Positions 16,353 through 25,167 of a DNA stretch of 37,531 nt are shown here, piece after piece. Both the position numbers and the translations under genes were made by a program. The stretch is from NCBI GenBank assembly GCA_002726515.1, contig PBTE01000172.1, positions 1 to 37,531 of the forward strand, read 5' to 3'. The notes beneath the pieces were generated by a model. It saw nothing but the letters and a program-made list of their open reading frames with translations, did not search any database and was not told the DNA's origin. Each line of letters begins with the position of its first letter. The first letter of the stretch is position 1. This DNA comes from Planctomycetaceae bacterium (GTDB lineage Bacteria > Planctomycetota > Planctomycetia > Pirellulales > Pirellulaceae).

Positions 16353-16553
16353 ATGATTAATTTTGAAGTCTACATTTTCTCGATAATCGTATACGCATGT
16401 TTAAGGAACGTTGCTCAAACAATACATGCAAAGATATTCGGGGTGAGCCGCGAAGAGGTTGCCTCGGTTATTTATAACCACAGGTTGCCCTACAAAACCC
16501 TGGCCTTCTTCCTTGCCGTACTGCCCTGGATTGTGCCAACAATTATTTCTTAA
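16353..16553 (+). CDS. Small hypothetical membrane protein
   Basis: 66 codons with two hydrophobic segments (about residues 5-17 and 48-64), separated by a basic/polar stretch. This fits a small two-helix inner-membrane protein. I do not recognise a family. Its own ATG has no convincing Shine-Dalgarno, while a strong one stands 50 bases upstream in the same frame, interrupted by a TGA at 16344-16346. It may depend on translational coupling, or be the 3' part of an 80-codon gene with a nonsense mutation. It lies between the acyltransferase and the dehydrogenase genes, on their strand. Confidence 0.4.
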   Translation: MINFEVYIFSIIVYACLRNVAQTIHAKIFGVSREEVASVIYNHRLPYKTLAFFLAVLPWIVPTIIS

Positions 16554-16592
16554 GTCGCGAGCAATCGCACGACCAACACCACTCACCATGAA

Positions 16593-17711
16593 ATGGACAT
16601 GGAAATGACAATCAAACAAACGGCCATTTTTCCCGGTAGGTATGTCCAATCGGAGGGTGCCCTGCAAAGGCTTGGCGAAGAACTGGAACGATTTGGGAAA
16701 AACGCCCTGATCATTGCGGGCGGTACCGCCATGGAGACGGTGATCCCCCCGTTGCTGCCCGCTTGGCGCGAGCAATTTGAAGTCACGGTCGAGCCGTTCG
16801 GTGGTGAATGCAGCGACGATGAAATCGCAAGACTATCCAAGATGGCTACAGAACGGGGCTGCGACGTTGTCGTTGGATTGGGTGGTGGAAAAGTCATCGA
16901 CACGGCCAAAGCCGCTGGTTACCAGGCCAGCACACGTGTGGCTATTATTCCCACCATCGCATCGACTGATGCTCCCACAAGTGCCGTATCGGTGATTTAC
17001 ACGCCCGAAGGAGCCTTCTCGCGATACCTGTTCTTACCTTGTAATCCCGACCTTGTCCTGGTCGATACGCAAGTGATCGCCCAGGCACCGGTTCGATTCC
17101 TGGTGGCCGGAATGGGTGATGCACTGGCCACTTGGTTCGAGGCCGATGCCTGCCAGCAATCCTACAGCGAAAATCAATGCGGTGGACTGGGCACGCTGGC
17201 GGGTTACAGCCTGGCCCGGCTCTGTTACGACACCATCCTGGAACACGGAGCCGCAGCGAAAGTCTCTTGTGAACAACGGGTAGTAACGCCCGCATTCTCG
17301 CATGTGGTCGAAGCAAACACTTTACTCAGCGGACTGGGGTTCGAGAGCGGTGGCCTCGCGGCAGCTCACTCCATCCACAATGGACTCACCCGATTGCACG
17401 GCACACACGCCTATTACCACGGAGAAAAAGTCGCCTTTGGAGTGCTGGCCGGGCTTTTCTTATCGGATCGCCCCAGCGAATTGATCGCCGAAGTCTACGA
17501 CTTTTGCGAGTCCATAGGGTTGCCCACGACGCTGGCGGAGGTCGGTGCGGAAGATGCAAGCGATGAGGATTTAGAGCTGGTTGCCGAAGCCGCATGTGCC
17601 GAAGGAGAAACAATCCATCACGAAGCGTGCCCCATCTCGCCCAAGGTGGTATTGGCAGCGATCAAGACCGCTGACAAAGTGGGGCGTGACCGCCGCAATC
17701 TATACGTTTAG
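16593..17711 (+). CDS. Iron-containing alcohol dehydrogenase, glycerol dehydrogenase-like
   Basis: A 372-residue member of the group III (iron- or zinc-containing) alcohol dehydrogenase superfamily, closest in layout to GldA. It shows F-P-G-R-Y-V-Q (13-19) near the N-terminus, the NAD-binding V-G-L-G-G-G-K-V-I-D-T-A-K (94-106), P-T-I-A-S-T-D-A-P-T-S-A, and metal ligands D176 (M-G-D-A-L), H259 (A-A-H-S-I-H-N-G-L) and H276 (Y-Y-H-G-E-K-V-A-F-G). GldA oxidises glycerol to dihydroxyacetone with NAD; other polyols or hydroxy-aldehydes are possible. ATGs at 16593, 16599 and 16605 are all plausible, and 16605 gives the best fit to GldA length. Whether it shares a transcript with the acyltransferase is uncertain because of a 428-bp gap containing a small ORF. 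Confidence 0.87.
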   Translation: MDMEMTIKQTAIFPGRYVQSEGALQRLGEELERFGKNALIIAGGTAMETVIPPLLPAWREQFEVTVEPFGGECSDDEIARLSKMATERGCDVVVGLGGGKVIDTAKAAGYQASTRVAIIPTIASTDAPTSAVSVIYTPEGAFSRYLFLPCNPDLVLVDTQVIAQAPVRFLVAGMGDALATWFEADACQQSYSENQCGGLGTLAGYSLARLCYDTILEHGAAAKVSCEQRVVTPAFSHVVEANTLLSGLGFESGGLAAAHSIHNGLTRLHGTHAYYHGEKVAFGVLAGLFLSDRPSELIAEVYDFCESIGLPTTLAEVGAEDASDEDLELVAEAACAEGETIHHEACPISPKVVLAAIKTADKVGRDRRNLYV

Positions 17712-17716
17712 CTTTC

Positions 17717-17733
17717 CCGGAAAATTCTTCCGG
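17717..17733 (+). terminator. Hairpin just after the dehydrogenase stop
   Basis: CCGGAA (17717-17722), a 5-base loop, and TTCCGG (17728-17733) form a perfect 6-bp stem 5 bases after the stop codon, in the gap before a convergent gene. There is no T run, so terminator function is only suggested by position. Confidence 0.3.
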
Positions 17734-17907
17734 TGGGCGACAGCAAGGCATCGCAGACAAAACGTCAACGAATACCCTCGACAACATTCCGGTTTAAAAA
17801 CACTCTGTGAATCAGGTCCGTCAGTCGTTTTTGACGCGGTGCTGCCTAATCCGCACTGTGCTTCCAATGGAAGACCATTTTCGTGCCGGAATCCTTGTCG
17901 TGCAGAC

Positions 17908-19557
17908 TCACACGTAGCGGAGATCCACACGGGCCTGTTCAACAGTCAGTGGCACGTTGGCAAGCTGACCGCGACGGGCGATCCCCAAGTGTATCTGGTT
18001 GACACCCTGCCGCACGGCAGGTGGAGAAATCGGGTGGGAAGACCATTTGGTGGTATCCGTCACGGTGAACTCGGAACGCGCTCCGTTGAAATCCAGGGCC
18101 AATGCATCGCCTGAGACTGATCCCTGAACTTTCAAACGCAGCATAACATCGCGCAACTTTCCCCGTGCAAAGGCAGTCGAAACGTCATCAGCAATACGAA
18201 CCGGCATGGCTTTCGCTGGCACACCTGCAACCTCGCCTAATGTTAATGGCAGAGGTGCGGGAGCGCTGGCCCTTTGATACTGTTCCCAAACCCGGGCGTT
18301 GACAGCAAATGACTTGTCCAGGTACTTCAATTTCTGCGGATCTGAAATCTCGGCCAAATGCCGCTGATATGACTCGTGCGAGGGGCGACCGTAACCAAAC
18401 TTCTGCGGGTCATCAATGTATTGAAAATTCCACAAATAAATCCCGTCGGCGCCGGCAGACCAAAAGTTAGCCGCGGCGGCCCGTAGGTTACCGTTGCCAG
18501 ACTGAAAACTCATCGGACAATTGATACAGGGGTAAACGGGTACTTCATAACGATGCCCCAACTTGACGAGTTCTTCGGCCGGCGTCGAGTAGCATACGTA
18601 GCCGCCCCCGGTCAACACACGGTCAACCAAATGCTCCCGTAACCAGGTTTCGATGTCCAAACCAATACGATTACAGGTCTCCACCGTTCCCGGAACGCGG
18701 ACTCCCAACAGGACCGGCCACCCGCGCTGTTCGCCAATCTCGTCCAGCATCTGACGGGACTTCCGGATGAGATCGGTCATGAGGTGCATGTTCTTCTGTT
18801 CTTCACCCAGCTTGAAATACCACGGCATGCGAAAGAAATTCAAATCGACACCGTCAAGTTCGTAGGTACCAGCGGCGTGCCTGACCCAACGCAGTCGATC
18901 CTGCCGGACTCGCTCATGGGAAAAGTCCAACCCGGACCACATGGCCGCAGCCATGCCATCGGTGACCGTTCCCTTTTGGCCCGGATCGCCAATCAACACT
19001 TCGGGGTGCTTCACTTTCAACGGATAGACAAGTTTCTTAAAGGGAAGTCCGTAAGCGTCATGCGAGTCGTTCATGCGAATGGAACCGAATACTTCAATCT
19101 CGTGCTCTTTGCAGAACTTCTCGATCACGGGCGTTGGATCGGGCATGTTTTCTTGAAAAGGTACGCCCATCAATTGAGTTTGCCAGTAGCGAGTCGCCGT
19201 TTTTCCTTTCTGTGCAATGGCCCACATGATGCACCACGCAAGACTTTTGACGCCGGCGTCACGACAGTCGTGCATGCGCAATGCCAGGAATTCAGCGGAC
19301 CCTTTCAACGTTTCGTCCGCGTAGACGAGATCTCCGTCATCATCCAGTATTAACGGACGCTTTCGCCAGGCGGCCCGTTTGCGGGCGTTGCGCGATTCAG
19401 CATCCCTTGTACCCGCGCCGACGCGGCGGGGAAATGATGCTGATCCCGCCAGTAACGTCGAGACTGTTGTGAGTCCGCGGTGCATGACATCGCGACGAGA
19501 AATTCGTTGTTCACTTTTCAGAATCGATGATCGAATGCTCCGTGAATGTTTCGTCAT
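17908..19557 (-). CDS. Tat-exported putative glycoside hydrolase-like TIM-barrel protein
   Basis: A 549-residue protein. Its N-terminus carries S-R-R-D-V-M-H-R-G and a hydrophobic alanine/leucine stretch, a twin-arginine signal. The body (about 65-420) looks like a TIM barrel of the family-10-like/uncharacterised GH type often seen in planctomycetes: L-D-D-D-G-D, F-G-S-I-R-M-N-D, Y-E-L-D-G-V-D-L-N-F-F-R-M-P (the spot where relatives have 'DGxxLDxxRxP'), L-L-G-V-R-V-P and A-D-G-I-Y-L-W-N-F-Q-Y. The last 110 residues look like a beta-rich accessory domain. ATG 19557 follows GGGGA at a suitable distance. Substrate and catalytic acids are not assigned. It is convergent with the dehydrogenase gene. 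Confidence 0.6.
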   Translation of the reverse strand: MTKHSRSIRSSILKSEQRISRRDVMHRGLTTVSTLLAGSASFPRRVGAGTRDAESRNARKRAAWRKRPLILDDDGDLVYADETLKGSAEFLALRMHDCRDAGVKSLAWCIMWAIAQKGKTATRYWQTQLMGVPFQENMPDPTPVIEKFCKEHEIEVFGSIRMNDSHDAYGLPFKKLVYPLKVKHPEVLIGDPGQKGTVTDGMAAAMWSGLDFSHERVRQDRLRWVRHAAGTYELDGVDLNFFRMPWYFKLGEEQKNMHLMTDLIRKSRQMLDEIGEQRGWPVLLGVRVPGTVETCNRIGLDIETWLREHLVDRVLTGGGYVCYSTPAEELVKLGHRYEVPVYPCINCPMSFQSGNGNLRAAAANFWSAGADGIYLWNFQYIDDPQKFGYGRPSHESYQRHLAEISDPQKLKYLDKSFAVNARVWEQYQRASAPAPLPLTLGEVAGVPAKAMPVRIADDVSTAFARGKLRDVMLRLKVQGSVSGDALALDFNGARSEFTVTDTTKWSSHPISPPAVRQGVNQIHLGIARRGQLANVPLTVEQARVDLRYV

Positions 19558-19893
19558 CCTGTCCCCAGTTTAAATTGACGTTAACCGACGGCCCGGATCC
19601 GGATCCTCCGGAATGTTTTTGCGGGTTGCCTCCAGAAACACCCGCAAACTAGACTGCACCGCTTCGTCGCGATAACACAAGTCAAACCGTACAGGCCAGC
19701 CCGACCCCGCCAACACCATTGAAGTTAGCTAGGGCATCTTATGCAACGTTACTCTGTAAGCAACGGGGAAAAGTTGCCAGCCGGGTCATTGTAGTCTGCA
19801 AGATCCATGCTTATACAACAACACCCACAAGGCCCTTGGGCGAATGATTCCTTCTAAGACTCGCCGAAGACGGTTCGTTTCAATGTCGACTTC
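19558..19893. other. 336-bp gap upstream of the Tat glycosidase-like gene and downstream of the HTTM gene
   Basis: Both flanking genes are on the minus strand, so this region holds the end of the HTTM transcript and the promoter/leader of the glycosidase-like gene. It includes GGATCCGGATCC (a repeated BamHI-like hexamer, 19595-19606) and the inverted repeat annotated separately. No ORF or RNA gene was recognised. Confidence 0.4.
19618..19648 (-). repeat. 9-bp perfect inverted repeat in the leader of the glycosidase-like gene
   Basis: TTTGCGGGT (19618-19626) and ACCCGCAAA (19640-19648) with a 13-base loop, about 60-90 bases upstream of the ATG at 19557. It could be an operator (dyad) or an mRNA leader hairpin. 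No T tail follows on either strand, which argues against a simple terminator. Confidence 0.6.
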
Positions 19894-21438
19894 TCAACTC
19901 TCCGAAGAATACTGATGTTCTACGACGAGTTTACGCACAAGCTGTCCTGGCTTTCCGGGCCGAATATCCCTGAGGTCGCAAAACACCTTGATCGACGCAA
20001 GCTTTTGATCATCCATCTTTCCCGTATTCCATTTCCGGCAAAGCCAATCAAGATAAACGTGAGGTGGCGTGCCATACCGCTTGCTCAAACGGATGATCGG
20101 ACCGTGTAAAAGTCTGAAACGATACGAGCCATGAAGGCGTCGCACTTTTTCCCAATCTGCATCGCCGGGCGTCTTTAAGAACTCCAATTCCGTACCGTCC
20201 CGCTGAGTTCCGATGAGCACGTACGTCGGTTCATGCGTGACAGGTCCGGCATACATGTTCCAATTCTGATTCATCCCGATGTAATATCCAAGATCAAGCT
20301 TGGTAATCCTGTCGGGCAGCCGAAGCCATTTCGCTTCTGTCCAGATTCCGATGGTATGCAGGTTCAGCAAAGTCGCAAATAGAAGAAAGAGACATACGAC
20401 CCCTTCTCTCACACGAATTAACCAACGATGACTGCCAGCGCCCAAGGTGGGTGATCCGCTTTCGGTCGGGACCGGAATCTCATTCTCCGGATGTTCCCGG
20501 ACTCGAGTTCCCACCTTATTCCAGAACCAAACCGGTATGAACGGCAGCGTCGCTAAAGAACTAATAAATGGGAACAGACGCAGCTCAATACTCAAACCGA
20601 ATCCAAGCTGGAGTATCCAAAAAGCACAAATGGTGAGCATGCGAGTCGGACCGGTGCAAACAGGAAGGAACATAAGGAAAGGTCCAAATATTTCCAAATA
20701 GAGGACGCCCCACGTCAACAGCTTCAAAACCCATTGTGGAAATTGGAGAAGGAACTGCCCAAAGGGGAGCGTCCAGTTCTGATTACTCAGAACAACGTCT
20801 AACACCGTGCCTGCTTGCCAGTCGGGTGATGTCTTAACAAGACCTCCCGTGACATAAACAAAAACAAACTGACAAAGCAGGGCGACACTGGCCGCAGATA
20901 GAACAGACGTATCATTTCGTCGTTTCTGCGGATTTCGCCTGGCATCGATGGAGAACCTCGCACCCAGAGGCAAAAACATGCTCCAAAACAGCAGTTGCCG
21001 CGGCAAGATATCCTGACCGTCTAAAAGGAAAGGATTGCGAAACTGCATGCAGGCGAGCAGGAACCAGACGGCGACCGTTGCCAAAGTGGTACGGTAACCG
21101 ACCAGCAACATCACGGTGAATACGGCTGTGAGAATGAAGCACAAGCACTGAAAGGAATACGCACCGCTCATCGAGTGGAGAAAAAAAAACGGATGGTGTG
21201 GATCCACCAGCGTTCGTGGCAATACTCCGGCGTCCGTATAATTTGCCTCGATGAACCGAGACCGCAACAGGAGATCGACGAGGATCAGGAACGCCGTACA
21301 GATCCGAAAAACGGCCAGCGAACGCAGATCGATTCCGAAAAGCTCGCGCAGCTTCGAACAACATTGCGATTGGTGGGGACCTTCGATAACCACTCCGCCG
21401 TTGGCAGTCCCCGTCGGTCTTCGGTCCTGTTCAGCCAT
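19894..21438 (-). CDS. HTTM domain membrane protein (vitamin K-dependent gamma-carboxylase-like)
   Basis: A 514-residue polytopic protein. Its start R-E-L-F-G-I-D-L-R-S-L-A-V-F-R-I, then D-A-G-V-L-P-R, G-Y-R-T-T-L-A-T, a short N-P-F-L-L-D-G-Q-D segment, T-G-G-L-V-K and a late N-W-N-M-Y-A-G-P mark the HTTM family, which shares the four-helix membrane core of vertebrate gamma-glutamyl carboxylase. About eight hydrophobic segments occur up to residue 380, followed by a soluble C-terminal domain. The bacterial function is unknown. ATG 21438 is chosen because homology starts soon after it; an upstream ATG at 21504 adds 22 unconvincing residues. It is divergent from the SGNH hydrolase gene. Confidence 0.85.
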   Translation of the reverse strand: MAEQDRRPTGTANGGVVIEGPHQSQCCSKLRELFGIDLRSLAVFRICTAFLILVDLLLRSRFIEANYTDAGVLPRTLVDPHHPFFFLHSMSGAYSFQCLCFILTAVFTVMLLVGYRTTLATVAVWFLLACMQFRNPFLLDGQDILPRQLLFWSMFLPLGARFSIDARRNPQKRRNDTSVLSAASVALLCQFVFVYVTGGLVKTSPDWQAGTVLDVVLSNQNWTLPFGQFLLQFPQWVLKLLTWGVLYLEIFGPFLMFLPVCTGPTRMLTICAFWILQLGFGLSIELRLFPFISSLATLPFIPVWFWNKVGTRVREHPENEIPVPTESGSPTLGAGSHRWLIRVREGVVCLFLLFATLLNLHTIGIWTEAKWLRLPDRITKLDLGYYIGMNQNWNMYAGPVTHEPTYVLIGTQRDGTELEFLKTPGDADWEKVRRLHGSYRFRLLHGPIIRLSKRYGTPPHVYLDWLCRKWNTGKMDDQKLASIKVFCDLRDIRPGKPGQLVRKLVVEHQYSSES

Positions 21439-21860
21439 GGTCTTGCTCAGGCAAAAAATAAACCTGCCTCCATTTTGAAGATTTTTCTCGCGCTTTCCAT
21501 CCATTCCGGCCGAACGCGTCTGGTGAACAGGTGCGGGTCACCAAGAGCATTTCAACAGTGCTGACACAGTCCAACTTAACGGAAAAACAGCGAGTCCAAA
21601 ACACAGTCCACCGGGACCGCCAGGTTCTCGGGTATTACCTCTTTTACCAACTCTACGATTAAATCCGACAGGAATCCAGTTTGTCGTAAGCAAAAACGAA
21701 CCGAACCCTTGGTTCTCAATCACCTATACTAAGATATAAGGATAAAAATCTGACCATTGTGACCGCCCCAGCGGAAACCCACGAGTAGGTCTCACGGCAG
21801 TCAGCTTCCACTACTCGTCAACGGCCAGTTTGTTTCTATCTTCAGTCGACAGAGTCTGAA
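21439..21860. promoter_or_regulatory. Divergent intergenic region between HTTM and SGNH genes
   Basis: This gap must hold promoters for both genes. An A/T-rich block at about 21722-21750 includes TATACT (21725-21730), a good -10 match on the plus strand, but I see no -35 at normal spacing. No RNA gene or palindrome was recognised. Confidence 0.3.
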
Positions 21861-23189
21861 ATGCCTCTGACAAAAGCACTTTTGTTTCGTCTGGCAGCAA
21901 TAACACTGCCCTTGTTGTTCGTCTTCCTCGTGTTGGAAATCGGCTCACGGATCACTCATTACCTTGGTTATTCGCGTGACGCGTCACTTACCGAAATTCG
22001 GCGTTCCCTGCACACGCTTCAACCTCAAGACCAAAAACTTGTCGCGCCGAGGCGTCGATATCAGCCCTGGATAGGGGCCCACATACTCCATCCCTATCTG
22101 GGCTACGTCCGAAATCCAGAGAATCACCAACAAGTACTTAACGAACGGTTGATTACAGAACCGGTAAATGAACACGGTTTCTTCGGACCATCTCCGCTGG
22201 AACCTGCCTCGTCAGATCAACTGGTTATTGCAATCACCGGTGGTTCAGCTGCTTGCGAACTCTATCTTGATGCGGGCGATGCACTGTCTGCTGCATTAAA
22301 AACAGAACCAGCTTTTTCCAAGAAGCGACTGAAACTGGTCTGCCTGGCGTTGGGCGGTATGAAACAGCCCCAGCAGCTTTTGGCTGTGCAGTATTTCCTG
22401 GCGTTGGGAGGGCATTTTGACGCGGTCGTCAATTTTGACGGATTCAACGATGTCGTGTTGCCACTGGCCGAAAACGAGCCACTCGGTGTGGCAGGACACT
22501 ACCCGAGGTATTGGCCTGTCTACGCAACCATGGGTCTTAATGTTGCACAGGCCACACTGATGTCCGAGGCAGGACGGTTGGAACAACGCCGTCAGCGTTG
22601 GGCCCGGCGAGTTGCTGGAACCCCGTTACGTCATAGCGTTGTTGCCCTGTCACTTTGGTACCGCTGCGACCGCAGTTGGAAGGTGTCAATCCAGGACCGC
22701 CAAAACCGCATGCGCGAAACCTTGCAGCGTCGCCCTGACAAACTCTCGCCGCAAGAGTCGGGACCGCCGGACCAGTACGTTTCCCTATCCGAGCTACGCA
22801 ATCAGGTCGTCCAACTGTGGGTCAACGGATCAACACAGATGGCACGCATCTGTACAGCGAACAAAATCCGTTATTTCCACTTCCTGCAACCAAACCAATA
22901 CTTCAAGGGTTCCAAGGTCTTTACGGATGAGGAAAAACGGAAAGCGTTTGGCGGACCAAACTATTATTACCGCCGGGATGCCACGGCGGGCTACCCACTG
23001 CTGGTCGCCCAGGCTGAAATACTGCGCCAGCGCGGTGTCAGGTTTTACGATTTGACCATGCTGTTTAAGGATCAAGCGGATACGCTCTACCGTGATGAGT
23101 GCTGCCACTATAACCAGGACGGTTACAATCTTGTGGCCGAGCAGATTGCCGCCACCATGGCCCACCAGTGGAATGGTCCGAATCGCTAA
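21861..23189 (+). CDS. Membrane-anchored SGNH/GDSL-type hydrolase
   Basis: A 442-residue protein with one N-terminal membrane helix (about 8-28) and a periplasmic domain. SGNH block I appears as I-T-G-G-S129-A-A, block III as F-D-G-F-N196-D, and the C-terminal block as D412-E-C-C-H416 followed by Y-N-Q-D-G-Y. The usual D-x-x-H spacing is stretched to D-x-x-x-H, seen in some related membrane-anchored groups. H-G-F-F-G near residue 105-109 resembles the N-x-x-G-x-R/F entry segment of this subgroup. Family members remove or transfer acyl groups on polysaccharides or other esters. The gene is divergent from the HTTM gene and convergent with a GT-C glycosyltransferase, consistent with a cell-surface glycan role. 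Confidence 0.75.
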   Translation: MPLTKALLFRLAAITLPLLFVFLVLEIGSRITHYLGYSRDASLTEIRRSLHTLQPQDQKLVAPRRRYQPWIGAHILHPYLGYVRNPENHQQVLNERLITEPVNEHGFFGPSPLEPASSDQLVIAITGGSAACELYLDAGDALSAALKTEPAFSKKRLKLVCLALGGMKQPQQLLAVQYFLALGGHFDAVVNFDGFNDVVLPLAENEPLGVAGHYPRYWPVYATMGLNVAQATLMSEAGRLEQRRQRWARRVAGTPLRHSVVALSLWYRCDRSWKVSIQDRQNRMRETLQRRPDKLSPQESGPPDQYVSLSELRNQVVQLWVNGSTQMARICTANKIRYFHFLQPNQYFKGSKVFTDEEKRKAFGGPNYYYRRDATAGYPLLVAQAEILRQRGVRFYDLTMLFKDQADTLYRDECCHYNQDGYNLVAEQIAATMAHQWNGPNR

Positions 23190-23278
23190 CCGGACCATAG
23201 CACGCTCAGCCCCCCAGTGATGGACTTACCCCGGGCGGAGTCCTCTTCTTCAAGGGGTTGCTGGAAGCTTTATCGGTA

Positions 23279-24976
23279 TTACGTATCCCCCTTGTTGCGC
23301 GTATCGAAAATCCAAATGGAACCCAAACGCCGAATCGGCCGGTGTTTTCTCAGCCAGCGCACATGGTCTCGGTGAATTGGCACCGGTTGTCCATCCGGGG
23401 AGGTCGCCAGATAAGCCGCACCGATAAAATAATTGACACTGACGGCAATCAAGCCTTCGACTGGCTCCGCAGGCACCAGTTGATAGTCAATGTTGTAAAG
23501 TTGCGGATCCACGTGGCCGTAGTAAAGCAGGCCAATCTTCCCTTCGTAGTTGAGTTCTTCCAGCGCCGGCTTGAGTCGATAGAGATCCTGCCCCCAATCC
23601 AGGTTGGAGTCCGCCAGGATGCGGTGACCCCGGGCCTCGCCACCAACAGCACAACTGAAGTGCGAAAGGTAACTGGGATGTGTCAGTACGACAGACACAA
23701 CGTACCAGGCCAGCACCAGGCGTGACATCCAGCGCGATGTCCGCTCCGGTAACCGATGCCAGATATGTGACGCCAGCAGATACAGAAAAGGCAGGATCGG
23801 TAACTGGTAACGGATGCCAATCTGTACCCGGTTGAACCCCATCATCAGGATGACAAGCACCGACAACGGTAGCAGAACATGAAACAGTTCATCGCGTTGC
23901 ATCCGAAAACGATACAGGAACCACGGAGCACTAGCGACCAACAGGACAAATGGCAACGGACTCTTGGCAACAAATGCCACCAAGTCGTAATACCACCTTC
24001 CGGAACGGGACCAGGTTCCAAAGAGATAGCTGCCAAATTCTCCTTCTTCTGTATCCAGCTTCACAGCATCAAAACCGATCGCGTAAGCCCGTGGTACCGG
24101 AACAGGGAACCATTCGGGTAACCGCTGTTGCAAACCGTAAACAAATGACGACTTGAAATCGAAGTCGCCCAGCGGCTGAAAAGAATCTTGAAAACCCATT
24201 CCCAGGTTAATGGTCAGTGTGGCCAGCACAACGATCATCGCGATTTCCAAAAGTCCCCGGGACTTCGAATTCCAGCGTGCACAAATCACCGACAATAAAA
24301 TCACCGGCAGTAACAGCACAGCAGTGAACTTGACCAACAGACCGACACCCCAAGCCAGGCCGACGACCGCAACGCACAAGTAGCTGACTTTGCGGATTGC
24401 CAGTCGCAACAAAAACGCTGTGAGAAAAATTGAAAACATGCATGCCACGTCAGTCGTACCGAGGTGACTGTGGGCCAAGACCAGGGGCGTCAACAGAAAC
24501 AAGGCTGTCGAGATTGCGGCAGAACGAACATCGAAAACTTGGTGGGTCCAGCAAAACAGGAGCAAGCCAGTGCCCAGGCCGTAGAGGATGATCATCAGTC
24601 GCGCAGGGAAAAACAGGGCGAGAAACTGATCCCGGTTGGCCTCCATGAAATGAAAACCGTAGATCCAGGGACCCCATGCCTGGCCCGCTGAAATCCCTTC
24701 AGGATCCGGAACCGACACGTCGCGCGACAGCAGAACGGCCGCCGCCATGTGCATTTTTACCAGGGGTGGATTCTTCGCAAAAAGCTCCAACGTACCGTGC
24801 TTGAGGTAGGCACATCCGGCCGTTACGTGCGCGAATTCGTCGACGGTGGGTGTTTCCAGACTTGCAGCGTGCAGCGACAGCATCACAAATACAATGCTGG
24901 TCAATGCCACCAGTAAATACCAACGGCCAGGTGCCACGACCTGTCGAGAATCCGGTTCCACGGATGAATCTGGCAT
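23279..24976 (-). CDS. GT-C (PMT/GT39-like) membrane glycosyltransferase
   Basis: A 565-residue polytopic protein. After the first helix (about 15-37) the loop carries T-P-T-V-D-E-F-A-H, the acidic D-E pair expected in GT39-like enzymes, then N-P-P-L-V-K. About ten to eleven hydrophobic helices follow. The soluble C-terminal part holds S-N-L-D-W-G-Q-D-L and Y-Y-G-H-V-D-P-Q-L-Y, a tail often found in this planctomycete/verrucomicrobial subgroup. It probably transfers a sugar from polyprenyl phosphate at the outer face of the membrane. ATG 24976 is preferred; another ATG at 25060 adds 28 residues with no conserved features. It has no TPR tail, unlike the GT-C protein at 1985-3706. Confidence 0.8.
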   Translation of the reverse strand: MPDSSVEPDSRQVVAPGRWYLLVALTSIVFVMLSLHAASLETPTVDEFAHVTAGCAYLKHGTLELFAKNPPLVKMHMAAAVLLSRDVSVPDPEGISAGQAWGPWIYGFHFMEANRDQFLALFFPARLMIILYGLGTGLLLFCWTHQVFDVRSAAISTALFLLTPLVLAHSHLGTTDVACMFSIFLTAFLLRLAIRKVSYLCVAVVGLAWGVGLLVKFTAVLLLPVILLSVICARWNSKSRGLLEIAMIVVLATLTINLGMGFQDSFQPLGDFDFKSSFVYGLQQRLPEWFPVPVPRAYAIGFDAVKLDTEEGEFGSYLFGTWSRSGRWYYDLVAFVAKSPLPFVLLVASAPWFLYRFRMQRDELFHVLLPLSVLVILMMGFNRVQIGIRYQLPILPFLYLLASHIWHRLPERTSRWMSRLVLAWYVVSVVLTHPSYLSHFSCAVGGEARGHRILADSNLDWGQDLYRLKPALEELNYEGKIGLLYYGHVDPQLYNIDYQLVPAEPVEGLIAVSVNYFIGAAYLATSPDGQPVPIHRDHVRWLRKHRPIRRLGSIWIFDTRNKGDT

Positions 24977-25167
24977 GATTACAGAAATGATCGACCTGCC
25001 TTCATGTTGGTGCGTCGACTTCAACAACCGGCCGGCCACAAAGTCCGATGAAGCATCCACTCGGTCGTTTCTTCATCGGGAGTCGAAGTGGTGCTGAATC
25101 AGGGTATGGTAACGCCAATGTCCGGCAACTTCCAGGGTTTGAAACGGAGTTGACAGGGTCCCCACCT

